From positions 1-7,429 of the forward strand of contig CAMLNB010000174.1 in NCBI GenBank assembly GCA_946481205.1: a DNA stretch of 7,429 nt, in the 5' to 3' direction. Position numbers and translations under genes: made by a program. Below the pieces are notes generated by a model. It saw nothing but the letters and a program-made list of their open reading frames with translations. It was not told where the DNA came from and did no database searches. This DNA comes from an uncultured Kangiella sp. (GTDB lineage: Bacteria; Pseudomonadota; Gammaproteobacteria; Enterobacterales; DSM-103792). How positions within the stretch are numbered: the first letter of the stretch is position 1; every line of letters starts with the position of its first letter. Below, in pieces: positions 1 to 5,907 of this stretch.

Positions 1-804
1 CGCGCGCTGGCGCTGCGCTACGCCGGACGCGGTTATGCCGTGGCCATTGCCGGCCGCAATATCGACAAGTTGCTGGAGACGCGCGCGCAGCTGGAAGCGC
101 TAAAAGCGAATGTGTTCAGCTGGCGCTGCGATGTCACCGACGAAGACAGTGTGCGCAGTTTTGTCGAGGCAACTGTGCATCAGCTCGGCCGCATCGATGT
201 GTTCATCAACAACGCCGGTTACGCCCACGCAGGCCATATTGTCGACACCCCGATCAGCGACTGGCAGGCGCTGTTCGACACCAACCTGTTTGGCGCCGTG
301 CGCAGCTGCCGGGCGGTGATTCCGCAGATGCGGGCGCAACGAAGTGGCCATCTGATCAACATCGCCTCGTTTGCGGGCATTGCCAACGCACCGACCATGG
401 CCGCCTACAACGCCAGCAAGGCGGCACTGATCTCACTGTCGGAAACCTTGCGCATGGAGCTGAACGATGATGGCATTGGCGTCACCGTGGCCTGCCCGTC
501 GTTCTTCGACACCGATCTGCACCTGAGCCTGCAAACGCCGAACCCGGAAATGAAACCGGTGGTCGAAAAGCTGATCAAGCGCTCCGGTTTTACTGCCGAA
601 CAGATCGCCGATGACATTCTGCGGGCGGTCGACAAGAACCAGTTTCTGGTGCTCAGCCAACCACAGAGCAAGCGGCTGTACTGGCTCAAGCGGATTTCGC
701 AGCGGCTGTATGTCCGGGCGATGCTCAATTACATCCGCCAGCGCAATGCCAATGCGGCGCAGTACAAGGCCGCTAACGAGCAAGAAACCGGAGCAAATGG
801 ATGA
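1..804 (+). CDS. Short-chain dehydrogenase/reductase (SDR), 5' end cut by window edge
   Basis: This is an NAD(P)-dependent oxidoreductase of the classical SDR family, probably cytosolic, acting on an unknown alcohol, ketone or acyl substrate. The frame is open from base 1. The GTG at 40 is unlikely to be the start, because the residues before it (RALALRYAGRGYAV) look like the helix and second strand after the Rossmann glycine motif; that TGxxxGxG motif must lie just off the left edge. Numbering from base 1, the visible core has AGR after strand 2 (an arginine that often marks NADPH preference), DVTD near 44-47, NNAG at 70-73, the TNLFG asparagine at 95, catalytic Ser123 (NIAS), and Tyr136 with Lys140 (YNASK). 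The basic C-terminal tail is extended. The TGA stop overlaps the next gene's ATG by four bases, so the two are probably co-transcribed and coupled. The family call is firm; the substrate cannot be told from sequence. Confidence 0.93.
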   Translation, partial: RALALRYAGRGYAVAIAGRNIDKLLETRAQLEALKANVFSWRCDVTDEDSVRSFVEATVHQLGRIDVFINNAGYAHAGHIVDTPISDWQALFDTNLFGAVRSCRAVIPQMRAQRSGHLINIASFAGIANAPTMAAYNASKAALISLSETLRMELNDDGIGVTVACPSFFDTDLHLSLQTPNPEMKPVVEKLIKRSGFTAEQIADDILRAVDKNQFLVLSQPQSKRLYWLKRISQRLYVRAMLNYIRQRNANAAQYKAANEQETGANG

Positions 805-1847
805 TCCTGATTTACGGCGCCAATGGCTATACCGGCGAACTGATTGCCCGTGAAGCCAAACGGCAAGGACTGACGCCCATTCTTGCCGGACGCAATCGCG
901 ACAAGCTGAGCGCGCTGGCAGGCGAGCTTGGCTTGCCGTTTCGCTGCTTTGATCTGAACGACGCCGCTGCCATCGCTGCGCAACTGCAGGGCGTGCAAAC
1001 CGTGCTGCACTGCGCCGGTCCGTTCTCAGCGACTGCGGCGCCCATGATGCAGGCTTGTCTGCAAGCGAAGGTGCATTACCTCGATATCACCGGCGAGATC
1101 AGCGTGTTTGAACACGCGCAAACCTTGAACGCGGCTGCGAAACAGGCCGGCATCGTCATCTGTCCGGGCGCCGGCTTTGATGTGGTGCCGACCGATTGCG
1201 TCGCCGCGAGCCTGAAAGCGGCTATGCCAGATGCCACGCATTTGGCGCTCGGTTTTGATTCTCGCTCCAGCTTCAGCCCCGGCACGGCGAAAACCTCTGT
1301 TGAGGGTTTGGCGCACGGCGGCAAACTGCGTGAAAACGGCGAACTGAAAACCGTGCCACTGGCAGCGAAGACGCGCCGCATCGATTTTGGCAACGGTGAA
1401 AAACTGGCGATGACCATTCCCTGGGGTGATGTCTCGACGGCGTTTCACAGCACCGGCATTCCGAATATCGAAGTGTATATTCCGGCGTCGCCTGCTTTGA
1501 TCAGCCGATTGAAACGGCTGAACTATGTTCGACCATTGTTGGGACTGGGCTTTGTCCAATCCTTGCTGAAAAAACAAATCGAGAAAAAAGTGCGTGGGCC
1601 AAGCGAGACGGCGCGCGAAAAAGCCCGCACCTATGTCTGGGGTGAGGCCCGCAATGCAGCCGGGCAGATCCGTACGGCCCGCATCGAAGTGCCAAACGGT
1701 TACACGCTGACAGTGCACGCCGCCTTGGCAATGGTGGCCGGCCTGCAGCAGTATCGTGGCGAAGGTGGCGCGTTTACTCCGTCGGCCTTGCTCGGTGCCG
1801 AGCTGATCAGCCGTCTGCCGAATGTTGGTAGCTTGCAGCTGAAATGA
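801..1847 (+). CDS. Saccharopine dehydrogenase-like NAD(P)-binding oxidoreductase (trans-acting enoyl reductase type)
   Basis: This 348-residue protein belongs to the saccharopine dehydrogenase-like superfamily. Members include mycobacterial trans-acting enoyl reductases and eukaryotic SCCPDH; most are not lysine-pathway enzymes. It begins at once with a Rossmann strand and the glycine motif GANGYTG (6-12), then AGRNRDKL (29-36), whose arginine suggests NADPH. Further family-like blocks are HCAGPFS (70-76), YLDITGE (93-99) and CPGAGFDVVPTD (121-132). The ATG at 801 fits because the Rossmann strand starts at residue 2 and a GGAG Shine-Dalgarno lies at 790-793, inside the upstream SDR gene. The ATGA overlap with that SDR implies translational coupling and a shared pathway, perhaps two successive reductions of a lipid or ketone intermediate; that is inference. 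No membrane segment is obvious. The family call is good; the reaction is unknown. Confidence 0.87.
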   Translation: MILIYGANGYTGELIAREAKRQGLTPILAGRNRDKLSALAGELGLPFRCFDLNDAAAIAAQLQGVQTVLHCAGPFSATAAPMMQACLQAKVHYLDITGEISVFEHAQTLNAAAKQAGIVICPGAGFDVVPTDCVAASLKAAMPDATHLALGFDSRSSFSPGTAKTSVEGLAHGGKLRENGELKTVPLAAKTRRIDFGNGEKLAMTIPWGDVSTAFHSTGIPNIEVYIPASPALISRLKRLNYVRPLLGLGFVQSLLKKQIEKKVRGPSETAREKARTYVWGEARNAAGQIRTARIEVPNGYTLTVHAALAMVAGLQQYRGEGGAFTPSALLGAELISRLPNVGSLQLK

Positions 1848-2130
1848 CGCCTTTCGTTTGAGCAAGCAGCGGGACGTTCGTCCTGATTAATCGGCGGTGA
1901 CACCGGTCGGCGGCGATTGTGCTCGTTTTCTGAACGCTGATCGGTTAGGCTGCGCGCCCGGTTGATGGGGCCTCCCGCCAGCAGTTGCCCGTTTTCCACT
2001 TCAACCACGGCTTCGGCCGTTTCTGCGTAGTTGCCGCGCTTGCGCTGCCAACACTTCTGCAGTTCCCCGCTGGTGTGACGACCGAGTCCAAACCGTCGTC
2101 ATTTCCCTTTGCCAGCTTTGAGAAAAATTC
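1848..2130 (+). other. Non-coding leader between the oxidoreductase pair and rhlE
   Basis: This 283-bp gap is the longest non-coding stretch here. It holds a small inverted repeat, GGGAC-GTTC-GTCCT, at 1871-1884, followed by GATTAATC but no T-run, so it is at best a weak end signal for the upstream operon. TCGGCGG occurs twice, at 1891 and 1907. I could not find a convincing -35/-10 pair. Two short open frames cross the region into the helicase gene from TTG or weak starts without a Shine-Dalgarno; I regard them as chance. The rhlE promoter and perhaps a long 5' untranslated region should lie here, since DEAD-box helicase genes often have regulated leaders, but nothing in the sequence fixes it. 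Confidence 0.5.
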
Positions 2131-3588
2131 ATGTCTTTTACCTCCCTCGGTCTGTCCGAGCCCTTGTTGCGCGCCGTCGCCGAGCAAGGTTACGAAACTC
2201 CGTCGCCGATTCAGGCGCAAGCCATTCCTGCTGTGTTGACCGGCCGCGACATCATGGCTGCGGCCCAGACTGGTACCGGCAAAACCGCCGGTTTTACCTT
2301 GCCGCTGTTGCAGCGCTTGTTGTTGTCAGCACAGGAGAGCGGAAAAAAAGTGTCGCCGAATCGGGTCCGGGCACTGGTGCTGACACCAACCCGCGAGCTC
2401 GCTGCGCAAGTGCAAGAAAGCGTTGCTACGTACGGTAAATTTTTGACGCTGCGTTCGGCTGTCGTGTTCGGCGGTGTCGGCATCAATCCGCAGATGATGG
2501 CGCTGCGCAAAGGCGTCGATGTGTTGGTGGCGACGCCGGGTCGTTTGCTCGATCTCTATCAACAGAATGCCGTGCGTTTCAACGAGCTGGAAATTCTGGT
2601 GCTCGACGAAGCCGACCGCATGCTCGATATGGGCTTCATTCACGACATCAAGAAAGTACTGGCGCTGCTGCCAAAACAGCGACAGAACCTGTTGTTCTCG
2701 GCGACCTTCTCCGGTGAGATCCGGACGCTGGCGGCTGGCCTGCTGAACAACCCGCTGCAAATCGATGTCGCGCCGCGCAACACCACGGCCGAGCGCATTG
2801 AACAAACCGTTTATTCGGTCGATCGTGGTCGCAAAACCGAGCTGCTCAGCAAACTCATTCGTGACAACGAATGGGAGCAGGTGCTGGTGTTCACCCGCAC
2901 CAAACACGGTGCCAACCGGCTGGCGGAAAAACTGGCGCGTGATGGCATCACTGCCGCGGCGATTCATGGCAACAAAAGCCAGGGGGCCCGGACCAAGGCG
3001 TTGGCGGACTTTAAAGCCAGCAGCGTCCGGGTGCTGGTGGCGACTGATATCGCCGCCCGTGGTCTCGATATCGAGCAGCTGCCGCATGTGGTCAATTTCG
3101 AATTGCCGAATGTCGCCGAAGATTATGTCCACCGCATTGGCCGTACCGGTCGTGCCGGTGCCAGCGGCGAAGCCGTGTCATTGGTCGATCGCGAGGAAGA
3201 AAAACTGCTGAAAGCAATTGAGCGACTGACCAAGCAAGCGCTGCCGCGACAGATCCTGCCCGGCTTCAAGCCGGATCCGAATGCGCCGCGCGTTGCGGAA
3301 GATGACGAGCGCCCGGCGCGGCCGCCGCGACGTCCGCATGGCAATCCGGCTGGCAAGGCGGGTCAAGCAAAAACCGGTGGCCAAGCGAGAAGCAGTGCCC
3401 AGGCAAGAACCGGCGAGCGCGCAAACGCCACCGGCACGGCCGCCGCCAAACCGCGCGAAGCCAGCCATCGCAGCGGTCATGCACCGAAAGCCAACAAACC
3501 GCATCCGCAGCAGGGCAGCCATCGCCGCAGCGGCGAGACCGGCTCGGGCAAACATCAGCGTGCCCATACCGGTAGCGACAAGCCGTAA
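2131..3588 (+). CDS. rhlE: ATP-dependent DEAD-box RNA helicase RhlE
   Basis: This protein unwinds RNA duplexes using ATP and acts in the cytoplasm on ribosome assembly or RNA turnover, as RhlE-family enzymes do. The 485 residues carry the full motif set in order: Q motif (Phe3, then YETPSPIQ, 21-28), motif [10 protein letters not shown] (44-52), Ia PTREL (86-90), GG (114-115), Ib TPGR (135-138), II DEAD (159-162), III SAT (190-192), [10 protein letters not shown] (251-258), [12 protein letters not shown] (304-314) and [10 protein letters not shown] (334-341). The short Q region and core layout fit RhlE rather than DbpA, SrmB or CsdA. Residues from about 381 form a basic, low-complexity tail rich in Arg, Lys, Gly, Ala, Gln and His, with QA[KR]TG-like repeats near 412-427; such tails usually bind RNA. 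The ATG at 2131 gives the correct N terminus, but its ribosome site is weak (GAGA at 2120-2123). A small hairpin, CTCGG-TCTGT-CCGAG, lies at 2146-2160 within the first codons and might affect translation. Confidence 0.95.
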   Translation: MSFTSLGLSEPLLRAVAEQGYETPSPIQAQAIPAVLTGRDIMAAAQTGTGKTAGFTLPLLQRLLLSAQESGKKVSPNRVRALVLTPTRELAAQVQESVATYGKFLTLRSAVVFGGVGINPQMMALRKGVDVLVATPGRLLDLYQQNAVRFNELEILVLDEADRMLDMGFIHDIKKVLALLPKQRQNLLFSATFSGEIRTLAAGLLNNPLQIDVAPRNTTAERIEQTVYSVDRGRKTELLSKLIRDNEWEQVLVFTRTKHGANRLAEKLARDGITAAAIHGNKSQGARTKALADFKASSVRVLVATDIAARGLDIEQLPHVVNFELPNVAEDYVHRIGRTGRAGASGEAVSLVDREEEKLLKAIERLTKQALPRQILPGFKPDPNAPRVAEDDERPARPPRRPHGNPAGKAGQAKTGGQARSSAQARTGERANATGTAAAKPREASHRSGHAPKANKPHPQQGSHRRSGETGSGKHQRAHTGSDKP

Positions 3589-3619
3589 CACGCTAGTCCG
3601 AATAACACGCTCGCCCGAA
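3586..3619 (+). repeat. 17-bp tandem duplication at the rhlE stop codon
   Basis: Two adjacent 17-bp copies, 3586-3602 and 3603-3619, match at 15 of 17 positions: TAACACGCTAGTCCGAA and TAACACGCTCGCCCGAA. The first TAA is the rhlE stop codon. The period is not a multiple of three, and the second TAA is in a different frame. It looks like a slippage duplication of the gene end. Confidence 0.75.
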
Positions 3620-3665
3620 AAAGCAGCCACGGCCGACTACACTAACTAGCGGCAACGCAGGGATG

Positions 3666-3684
3666 GCCGGGCCGCAGGCCGGGC
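3666..3684 (+). repeat. GC-rich hairpin in the leader of the first diguanylate cyclase
   Basis: The bases can fold with GGCC (3670-3673) pairing to GGCC (3677-3680) across a GCA loop. Three further G-C pairs lie beyond one G-G mismatch (3666-3668 with 3682-3684). GGCCGGGC also occurs as a direct repeat at 3665 and 3677. There is no following T-run, so it is not a standard intrinsic terminator. It ends 6 bases before the purine-rich AGGGAGAGGA Shine-Dalgarno of the next gene (3691-3700), so it could modulate that gene's expression. Confidence 0.4.
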
Positions 3685-3706
3685 AGGGTCAGGGAGAGGA
3701 TGGTTC

Positions 3707-4891
3707 ATGCTGGATACCCGCACGATGATGGTGATGCTGGTATTCAGCACGCTGGTCTCCAGCATGCTGATGTGGCTGACCCAGCGCCGTCAGAAAGTCG
3801 GTCAGGGCATACCAATTTGGGCGCTGTCTTATCTGGCGTTTTCGCTGGCGTTTATTTTGATGGCGGCGCGCGCCGAGCAGCCGTCAACGCTGTCGGTGGT
3901 ACTGCCGAATCTGTTTATCTTTCTTGCCATTGGCCTGATGACCGAGGCAATCCGCCAAGCCTTGGAATTGCCGCTCAAAGTCCGCTGGACCATGACGGTG
4001 ATCGTTGCAGTCGCCGTGCTCGTGTTTACCGTCGTCGCAGCCATTGGTACCAGCTATCAGCACCGGGTCAATGCCGTGTCAGTGTTGCTGCTGCCGCTCG
4101 GTTTGTATCCCGCTTCGTTGTTGCTGCGCGGTTGTGGCAGCAATGAACCGGCGCGACGCTTTCTCGGCATCATCTTTCTGCTGATTTCGGTGCTGATGTT
4201 TGCCCGTCTGCTAACCGGGGTCTCCGGCATCCACGAATCGAAAGGCCTGCACGATGTCAGCTGGGTGCATTCAGTGTTCTATCTGGCGGTGTTTGTGATT
4301 TTCTACGCGATGGGCATCGGCTTTATGCTGATGGCGCGCGAGCGGCTGATTCACGATCTGGCCCAGCGCGCGACCACCGATGCGCTGACCGGGACTTACA
4401 ACCGTTATGCGTTTGAGCCGATTGCCGCAACCGCGCTGGCGCAGATTGACCGGCACCATTTGCCGGTGTCGTTGCTGATGATCGATCTGGATCATTTCAA
4501 GGCCGTCAATGATCGTCACGGTCATCTGGTTGGTGATCAGGTGCTGCGCGCGATAACGCAGTTGATCCGGCGCGAACTGCGCGCCGGTGATGTGCTGGCC
4601 CGTTATGGTGGCGAGGAATTGGCGCTGCTGTTGCCGGATACCGATGCCGCTGCCGCGCGCCAGATCGGTGAGCGGCTGCGTCACCTGATTGAATCGACGT
4701 TGCTGCCGGGCCGGCGCGAACCGGTGCGCTTAACGGCCAGTTTTGGCCTGACTACCGCGATCTGTTCCGAATCTTTGCTGGATCTGATCCAGGCCGCCGA
4801 TCAGGCGCTCTACCAAGCCAAGGCCGGTGGCCGAAACCAGCTCTGCGAACGCTCGATCAGCTATGCCGATGTGCTGGCATTGCAGAGCTGA
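3707..4891 (+). CDS. Membrane-anchored diguanylate cyclase (GGDEF), about 7 TM segments
   Basis: This protein makes cyclic di-GMP from two GTP, with the catalytic domain in the cytoplasm and the sensor in the inner membrane. Of 394 residues, the N-terminal 210 hold about seven hydrophobic segments (roughly 5-24, 37-54, 64-80, 96-114, 122-140, 153-170, 187-209), with no signal peptide and no sensor family I can name. A short linker leads to the GGDEF domain (about 215-380): DALTGTYNR (225-233), IDLDHFK with metal-binding Asp260 (259-265), the active-site loop as YGGEEL (300-305), and the product-inhibition site RxxD as RAGD (292-295), five residues ahead. Leu in place of the final Phe is a tolerated variant, so activity is expected. 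The ATG at 3707 has the strong purine-rich site AGGGAGAGGA six bases upstream; a competing ATG at 3700 is in another frame and lies inside that site. A TACACT at 3638-3643 could be a -10 box but has no matching -35. Confidence 0.93.
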   Translation: MLDTRTMMVMLVFSTLVSSMLMWLTQRRQKVGQGIPIWALSYLAFSLAFILMAARAEQPSTLSVVLPNLFIFLAIGLMTEAIRQALELPLKVRWTMTVIVAVAVLVFTVVAAIGTSYQHRVNAVSVLLLPLGLYPASLLLRGCGSNEPARRFLGIIFLLISVLMFARLLTGVSGIHESKGLHDVSWVHSVFYLAVFVIFYAMGIGFMLMARERLIHDLAQRATTDALTGTYNRYAFEPIAATALAQIDRHHLPVSLLMIDLDHFKAVNDRHGHLVGDQVLRAITQLIRRELRAGDVLARYGGEELALLLPDTDAAAARQIGERLRHLIESTLLPGRREPVRLTASFGLTTAICSESLLDLIQAADQALYQAKAGGRNQLCERSISYADVLALQS

Positions 4892-4903
4892 CGCCCTGCA
4901 ATG
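4878..4903 (+). terminator. Candidate terminator hairpin at the end of the first cyclase gene
   Basis: A perfect 8-bp inverted repeat, CATTGCAG (4878-4885) and CTGCAATG (4896-4903), has a 10-base loop that contains the TGA stop codon (4889-4891). CATTG recurs at 4905-4909 and could form a rival fold. Only TTT at 4912-4914 follows, so intrinsic termination would be weak. It may instead protect the mRNA 3' end. Confidence 0.35.
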
Positions 4904-4931
4904 GCATTGGCTTTGCGCATCAAGTACCGAA

Positions 4932-4995
4932 TCAACTCAGTCAAGACTCAACTGAAGTAACAATCAGTTCAAGTAGCAATCAATTCAAGTAACGA
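4932..4995 (+). repeat. Degenerate 16-bp tandem repeat, four copies
   Basis: Four consecutive 16-bp units start at 4932, 4948, 4964 and 4980, with consensus TCAAYTCAAGTAACAA. The last three copies are close to each other; the first matches the consensus at about 11 of 16 positions. A further TCAAGTACCGA at 4919-4929 resembles half a unit, offset by one base. The next TCA (4996-4998) is the reverse complement of the acyltransferase stop codon, so the array abuts that gene exactly. It is visibly richer in A and T than the flanking genes. AACTGA (4950-4955) and TCAGTT (4964-4969) can also pair across an 8-base loop. It fills the gap between two convergent genes. Confidence 0.75.
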
Positions 4996-5700
4996 TCAAC
5001 GCGTCGACTGGTTGCACGGTTGCTGTGGGCAGAACGGCACAAACTGTTGCAAGCGCGCCTGCAAATCGCCAACGACGTTGCGCACGAACGCGGGGTGTTC
5101 AGCGGCCTGCAAACGCGCTTTGTAGGCGCTGATGTCGATCATTTCCAGATTGACCTTGATCGATTTGAACAGACCAATCTTGGCTTCACCCGGCGTTTGC
5201 ACATGGTGCAGGCCGCCGCTGTACACCAGCAGCATCTTGCCCTGATCAAAACGGCTCAGCACATCGGCGATACCGCCGCGCACGCTCATCGGGTTGCCGT
5301 CTTTGTCGAGACCGTTGGCGCGTTTCATCCGGCCTTCCGGCAGGATGCAGACCAGCGATTCCGGCGCAACTTTTTCCAGAAACTGTTGCCAGGAATCGTC
5401 GCGCTTGCGCGAGATCGGCACCGAGCCCGGCACGATGGTGGTCAGCACCTTGCCGACAATCGGCCGTTGCACGGTGCTGTCGGCAACGGGAATTACCAGC
5501 CGTTGGGAAATATGGCGCAGCAACTTCTGTGGTGCGATGCGGACGAACAAAGGTTCGAACAGACTGGTGTGATTGAGCAACACCAACAGCCGGACCTGAT
5601 CACTGACCTCAAAGCGTTCGTCGCTCAACCAGTTGACCTGAAACCGGTAGAACAGACTGGTGACGCCCTTGGTCAGCGTCAGCAGCGAATAACTGAACAT
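4996..5700 (-). CDS. PlsC-like lysophospholipid/glycerolipid acyltransferase with an HX4E box
   Basis: This looks like a 234-residue member of the PlsC (1-acylglycerol-3-phosphate acyltransferase) superfamily, which moves fatty acyl groups from acyl-CoA or acyl-ACP to a lysolipid at the inner membrane. The length suits the family. Residues 1-20 form a hydrophobic/amphipathic start. The catalytic block is NHTSLFEP (43-50), so His44 is followed by Glu49 where the usual HX4D motif has Asp; I checked the codon and it is GAA. VPISRKRDD (94-102) fits block II, and PEGRMKR (121-127) fits the PEGTRS substrate-binding block III. The start is the only ATG near the expected N terminus; its ribosome site is weak, and the frame stays open upstream without another good start codon. 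It is convergent with one cyclase gene and divergent from the other. The true acyl acceptor is unknown, and a non-PlsC acyltransferase of the superfamily is possible. Confidence 0.82.
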   Translation of the reverse strand: MFSYSLLTLTKGVTSLFYRFQVNWLSDERFEVSDQVRLLVLLNHTSLFEPLFVRIAPQKLLRHISQRLVIPVADSTVQRPIVGKVLTTIVPGSVPISRKRDDSWQQFLEKVAPESLVCILPEGRMKRANGLDKDGNPMSVRGGIADVLSRFDQGKMLLVYSGGLHHVQTPGEAKIGLFKSIKVNLEMIDISAYKARLQAAEHPAFVRNVVGDLQARLQQFVPFCPQQPCNQSTR

Positions 5701-5745
5701 GATGGATGTGGAACCTGCCCGTTTTCGCGCTTCCTGCGCCCGCGT

Positions 5746-5757
5746 GTCTGGCCAGAC
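5746..5757. promoter_or_regulatory. Perfect 12-bp palindrome, possible operator
   Basis: GTCTGGCCAGAC reads identically on both strands. It lies 45 bp upstream of the acyltransferase start and about 150 bp upstream of the second cyclase, inside their shared divergent region. Its right part, GCCAGACCT (5751-5759), recurs at 5856-5864, 105 bp away, running into the possible -10 box of the cyclase. Dyad symmetry plus a second half-copy is what a dimeric regulator site could look like, but no known regulator matches by eye. Chance is possible in a GC-rich gap. Confidence 0.35.
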
Positions 5758-5771
5758 CTCCGTTGGCGGAC

Positions 5772-5801
5772 GGCAAGGTAATGGATTTCCCCGGCCTTGC
5801 C
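5772..5801. repeat. Inverted repeat in the divergent acyltransferase/cyclase region
   Basis: GGCAAGG (5772-5778) and CCTTGCC (5795-5801) are perfect 7-bp complements around a 16-base spacer. The spacer is long for an RNA hairpin, so it could equally be a pair of protein-binding half-sites or chance. No T-run follows on either strand. Confidence 0.25.
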
Positions 5802-5863
5802 AAGTCAGCGTCCTTGAGCGGCAGTACCAATAACCCGCGACAAGCTCCCCGCCAAGCCAGACC

Positions 5864-5869
5864 TATACT
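5864..5869 (+). promoter_or_regulatory. Possible -10 box (TATACT) for the second cyclase gene
   Basis: TATACT matches the sigma-70 -10 consensus at five of six positions and sits 38 bp before the ATG at 5908, giving a leader of about 30 bases. There is no good -35 at the right distance: 17 bp upstream reads CAAGCT, and GCGACA at 5837-5842 is 21 bp away. If real, the promoter would be weak or need an activator. Confidence 0.3.
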
Positions 5870-5907
5870 GGGTACTACAGGGAAAGGGCAGGTGCTGGCA
5901 GGCCGCG

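Noticed and set aside
1026..1865. 279-residue minus-strand open frame opposite the saccharopine dehydrogenase-like gene
   Set aside because: It is the shadow of a well-supported gene; its composition is Arg/His/Gln-rich and no motif is visible.
1871..1884. Inverted repeat after the saccharopine dehydrogenase-like gene as an intrinsic terminator
   Set aside because: The stem is only five pairs including a G-T wobble, and no T-run follows.
1985..2239. 84-residue frame with a hydrophobic start (TTG) upstream of rhlE, superficially like a signal peptide
   Set aside because: It lacks a Shine-Dalgarno, uses a TTG start, and its second half is just the rhlE gene read in the wrong frame.
2326..3132. 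268-residue minus-strand open frame opposite rhlE
   Set aside because: It lies wholly antisense to the helicase core, whose motifs are complete; it has no family signature.
3661..3706. Possible c-di-GMP riboswitch before the cyclase gene
   Set aside because: The leader between rhlE and the cyclase is short and shows only one simple hairpin, without the multi-helix conserved core of known c-di-GMP riboswitch classes.
3700..4146. ATG at 3700 opening a 148-residue frame ahead of the first cyclase
   Set aside because: The ATG falls at the edge of the cyclase's own ribosome site and the frame is an out-of-register shadow of the membrane region.
5020..5781. 253-residue open frame on the plus strand across the acyltransferase gene
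   Set aside because: It is antisense to the gene carrying clear PlsC motifs, has a His/Gln/Arg-rich composition typical of GC-rich antisense frames, and shows no recognisable domain or ribosome site.
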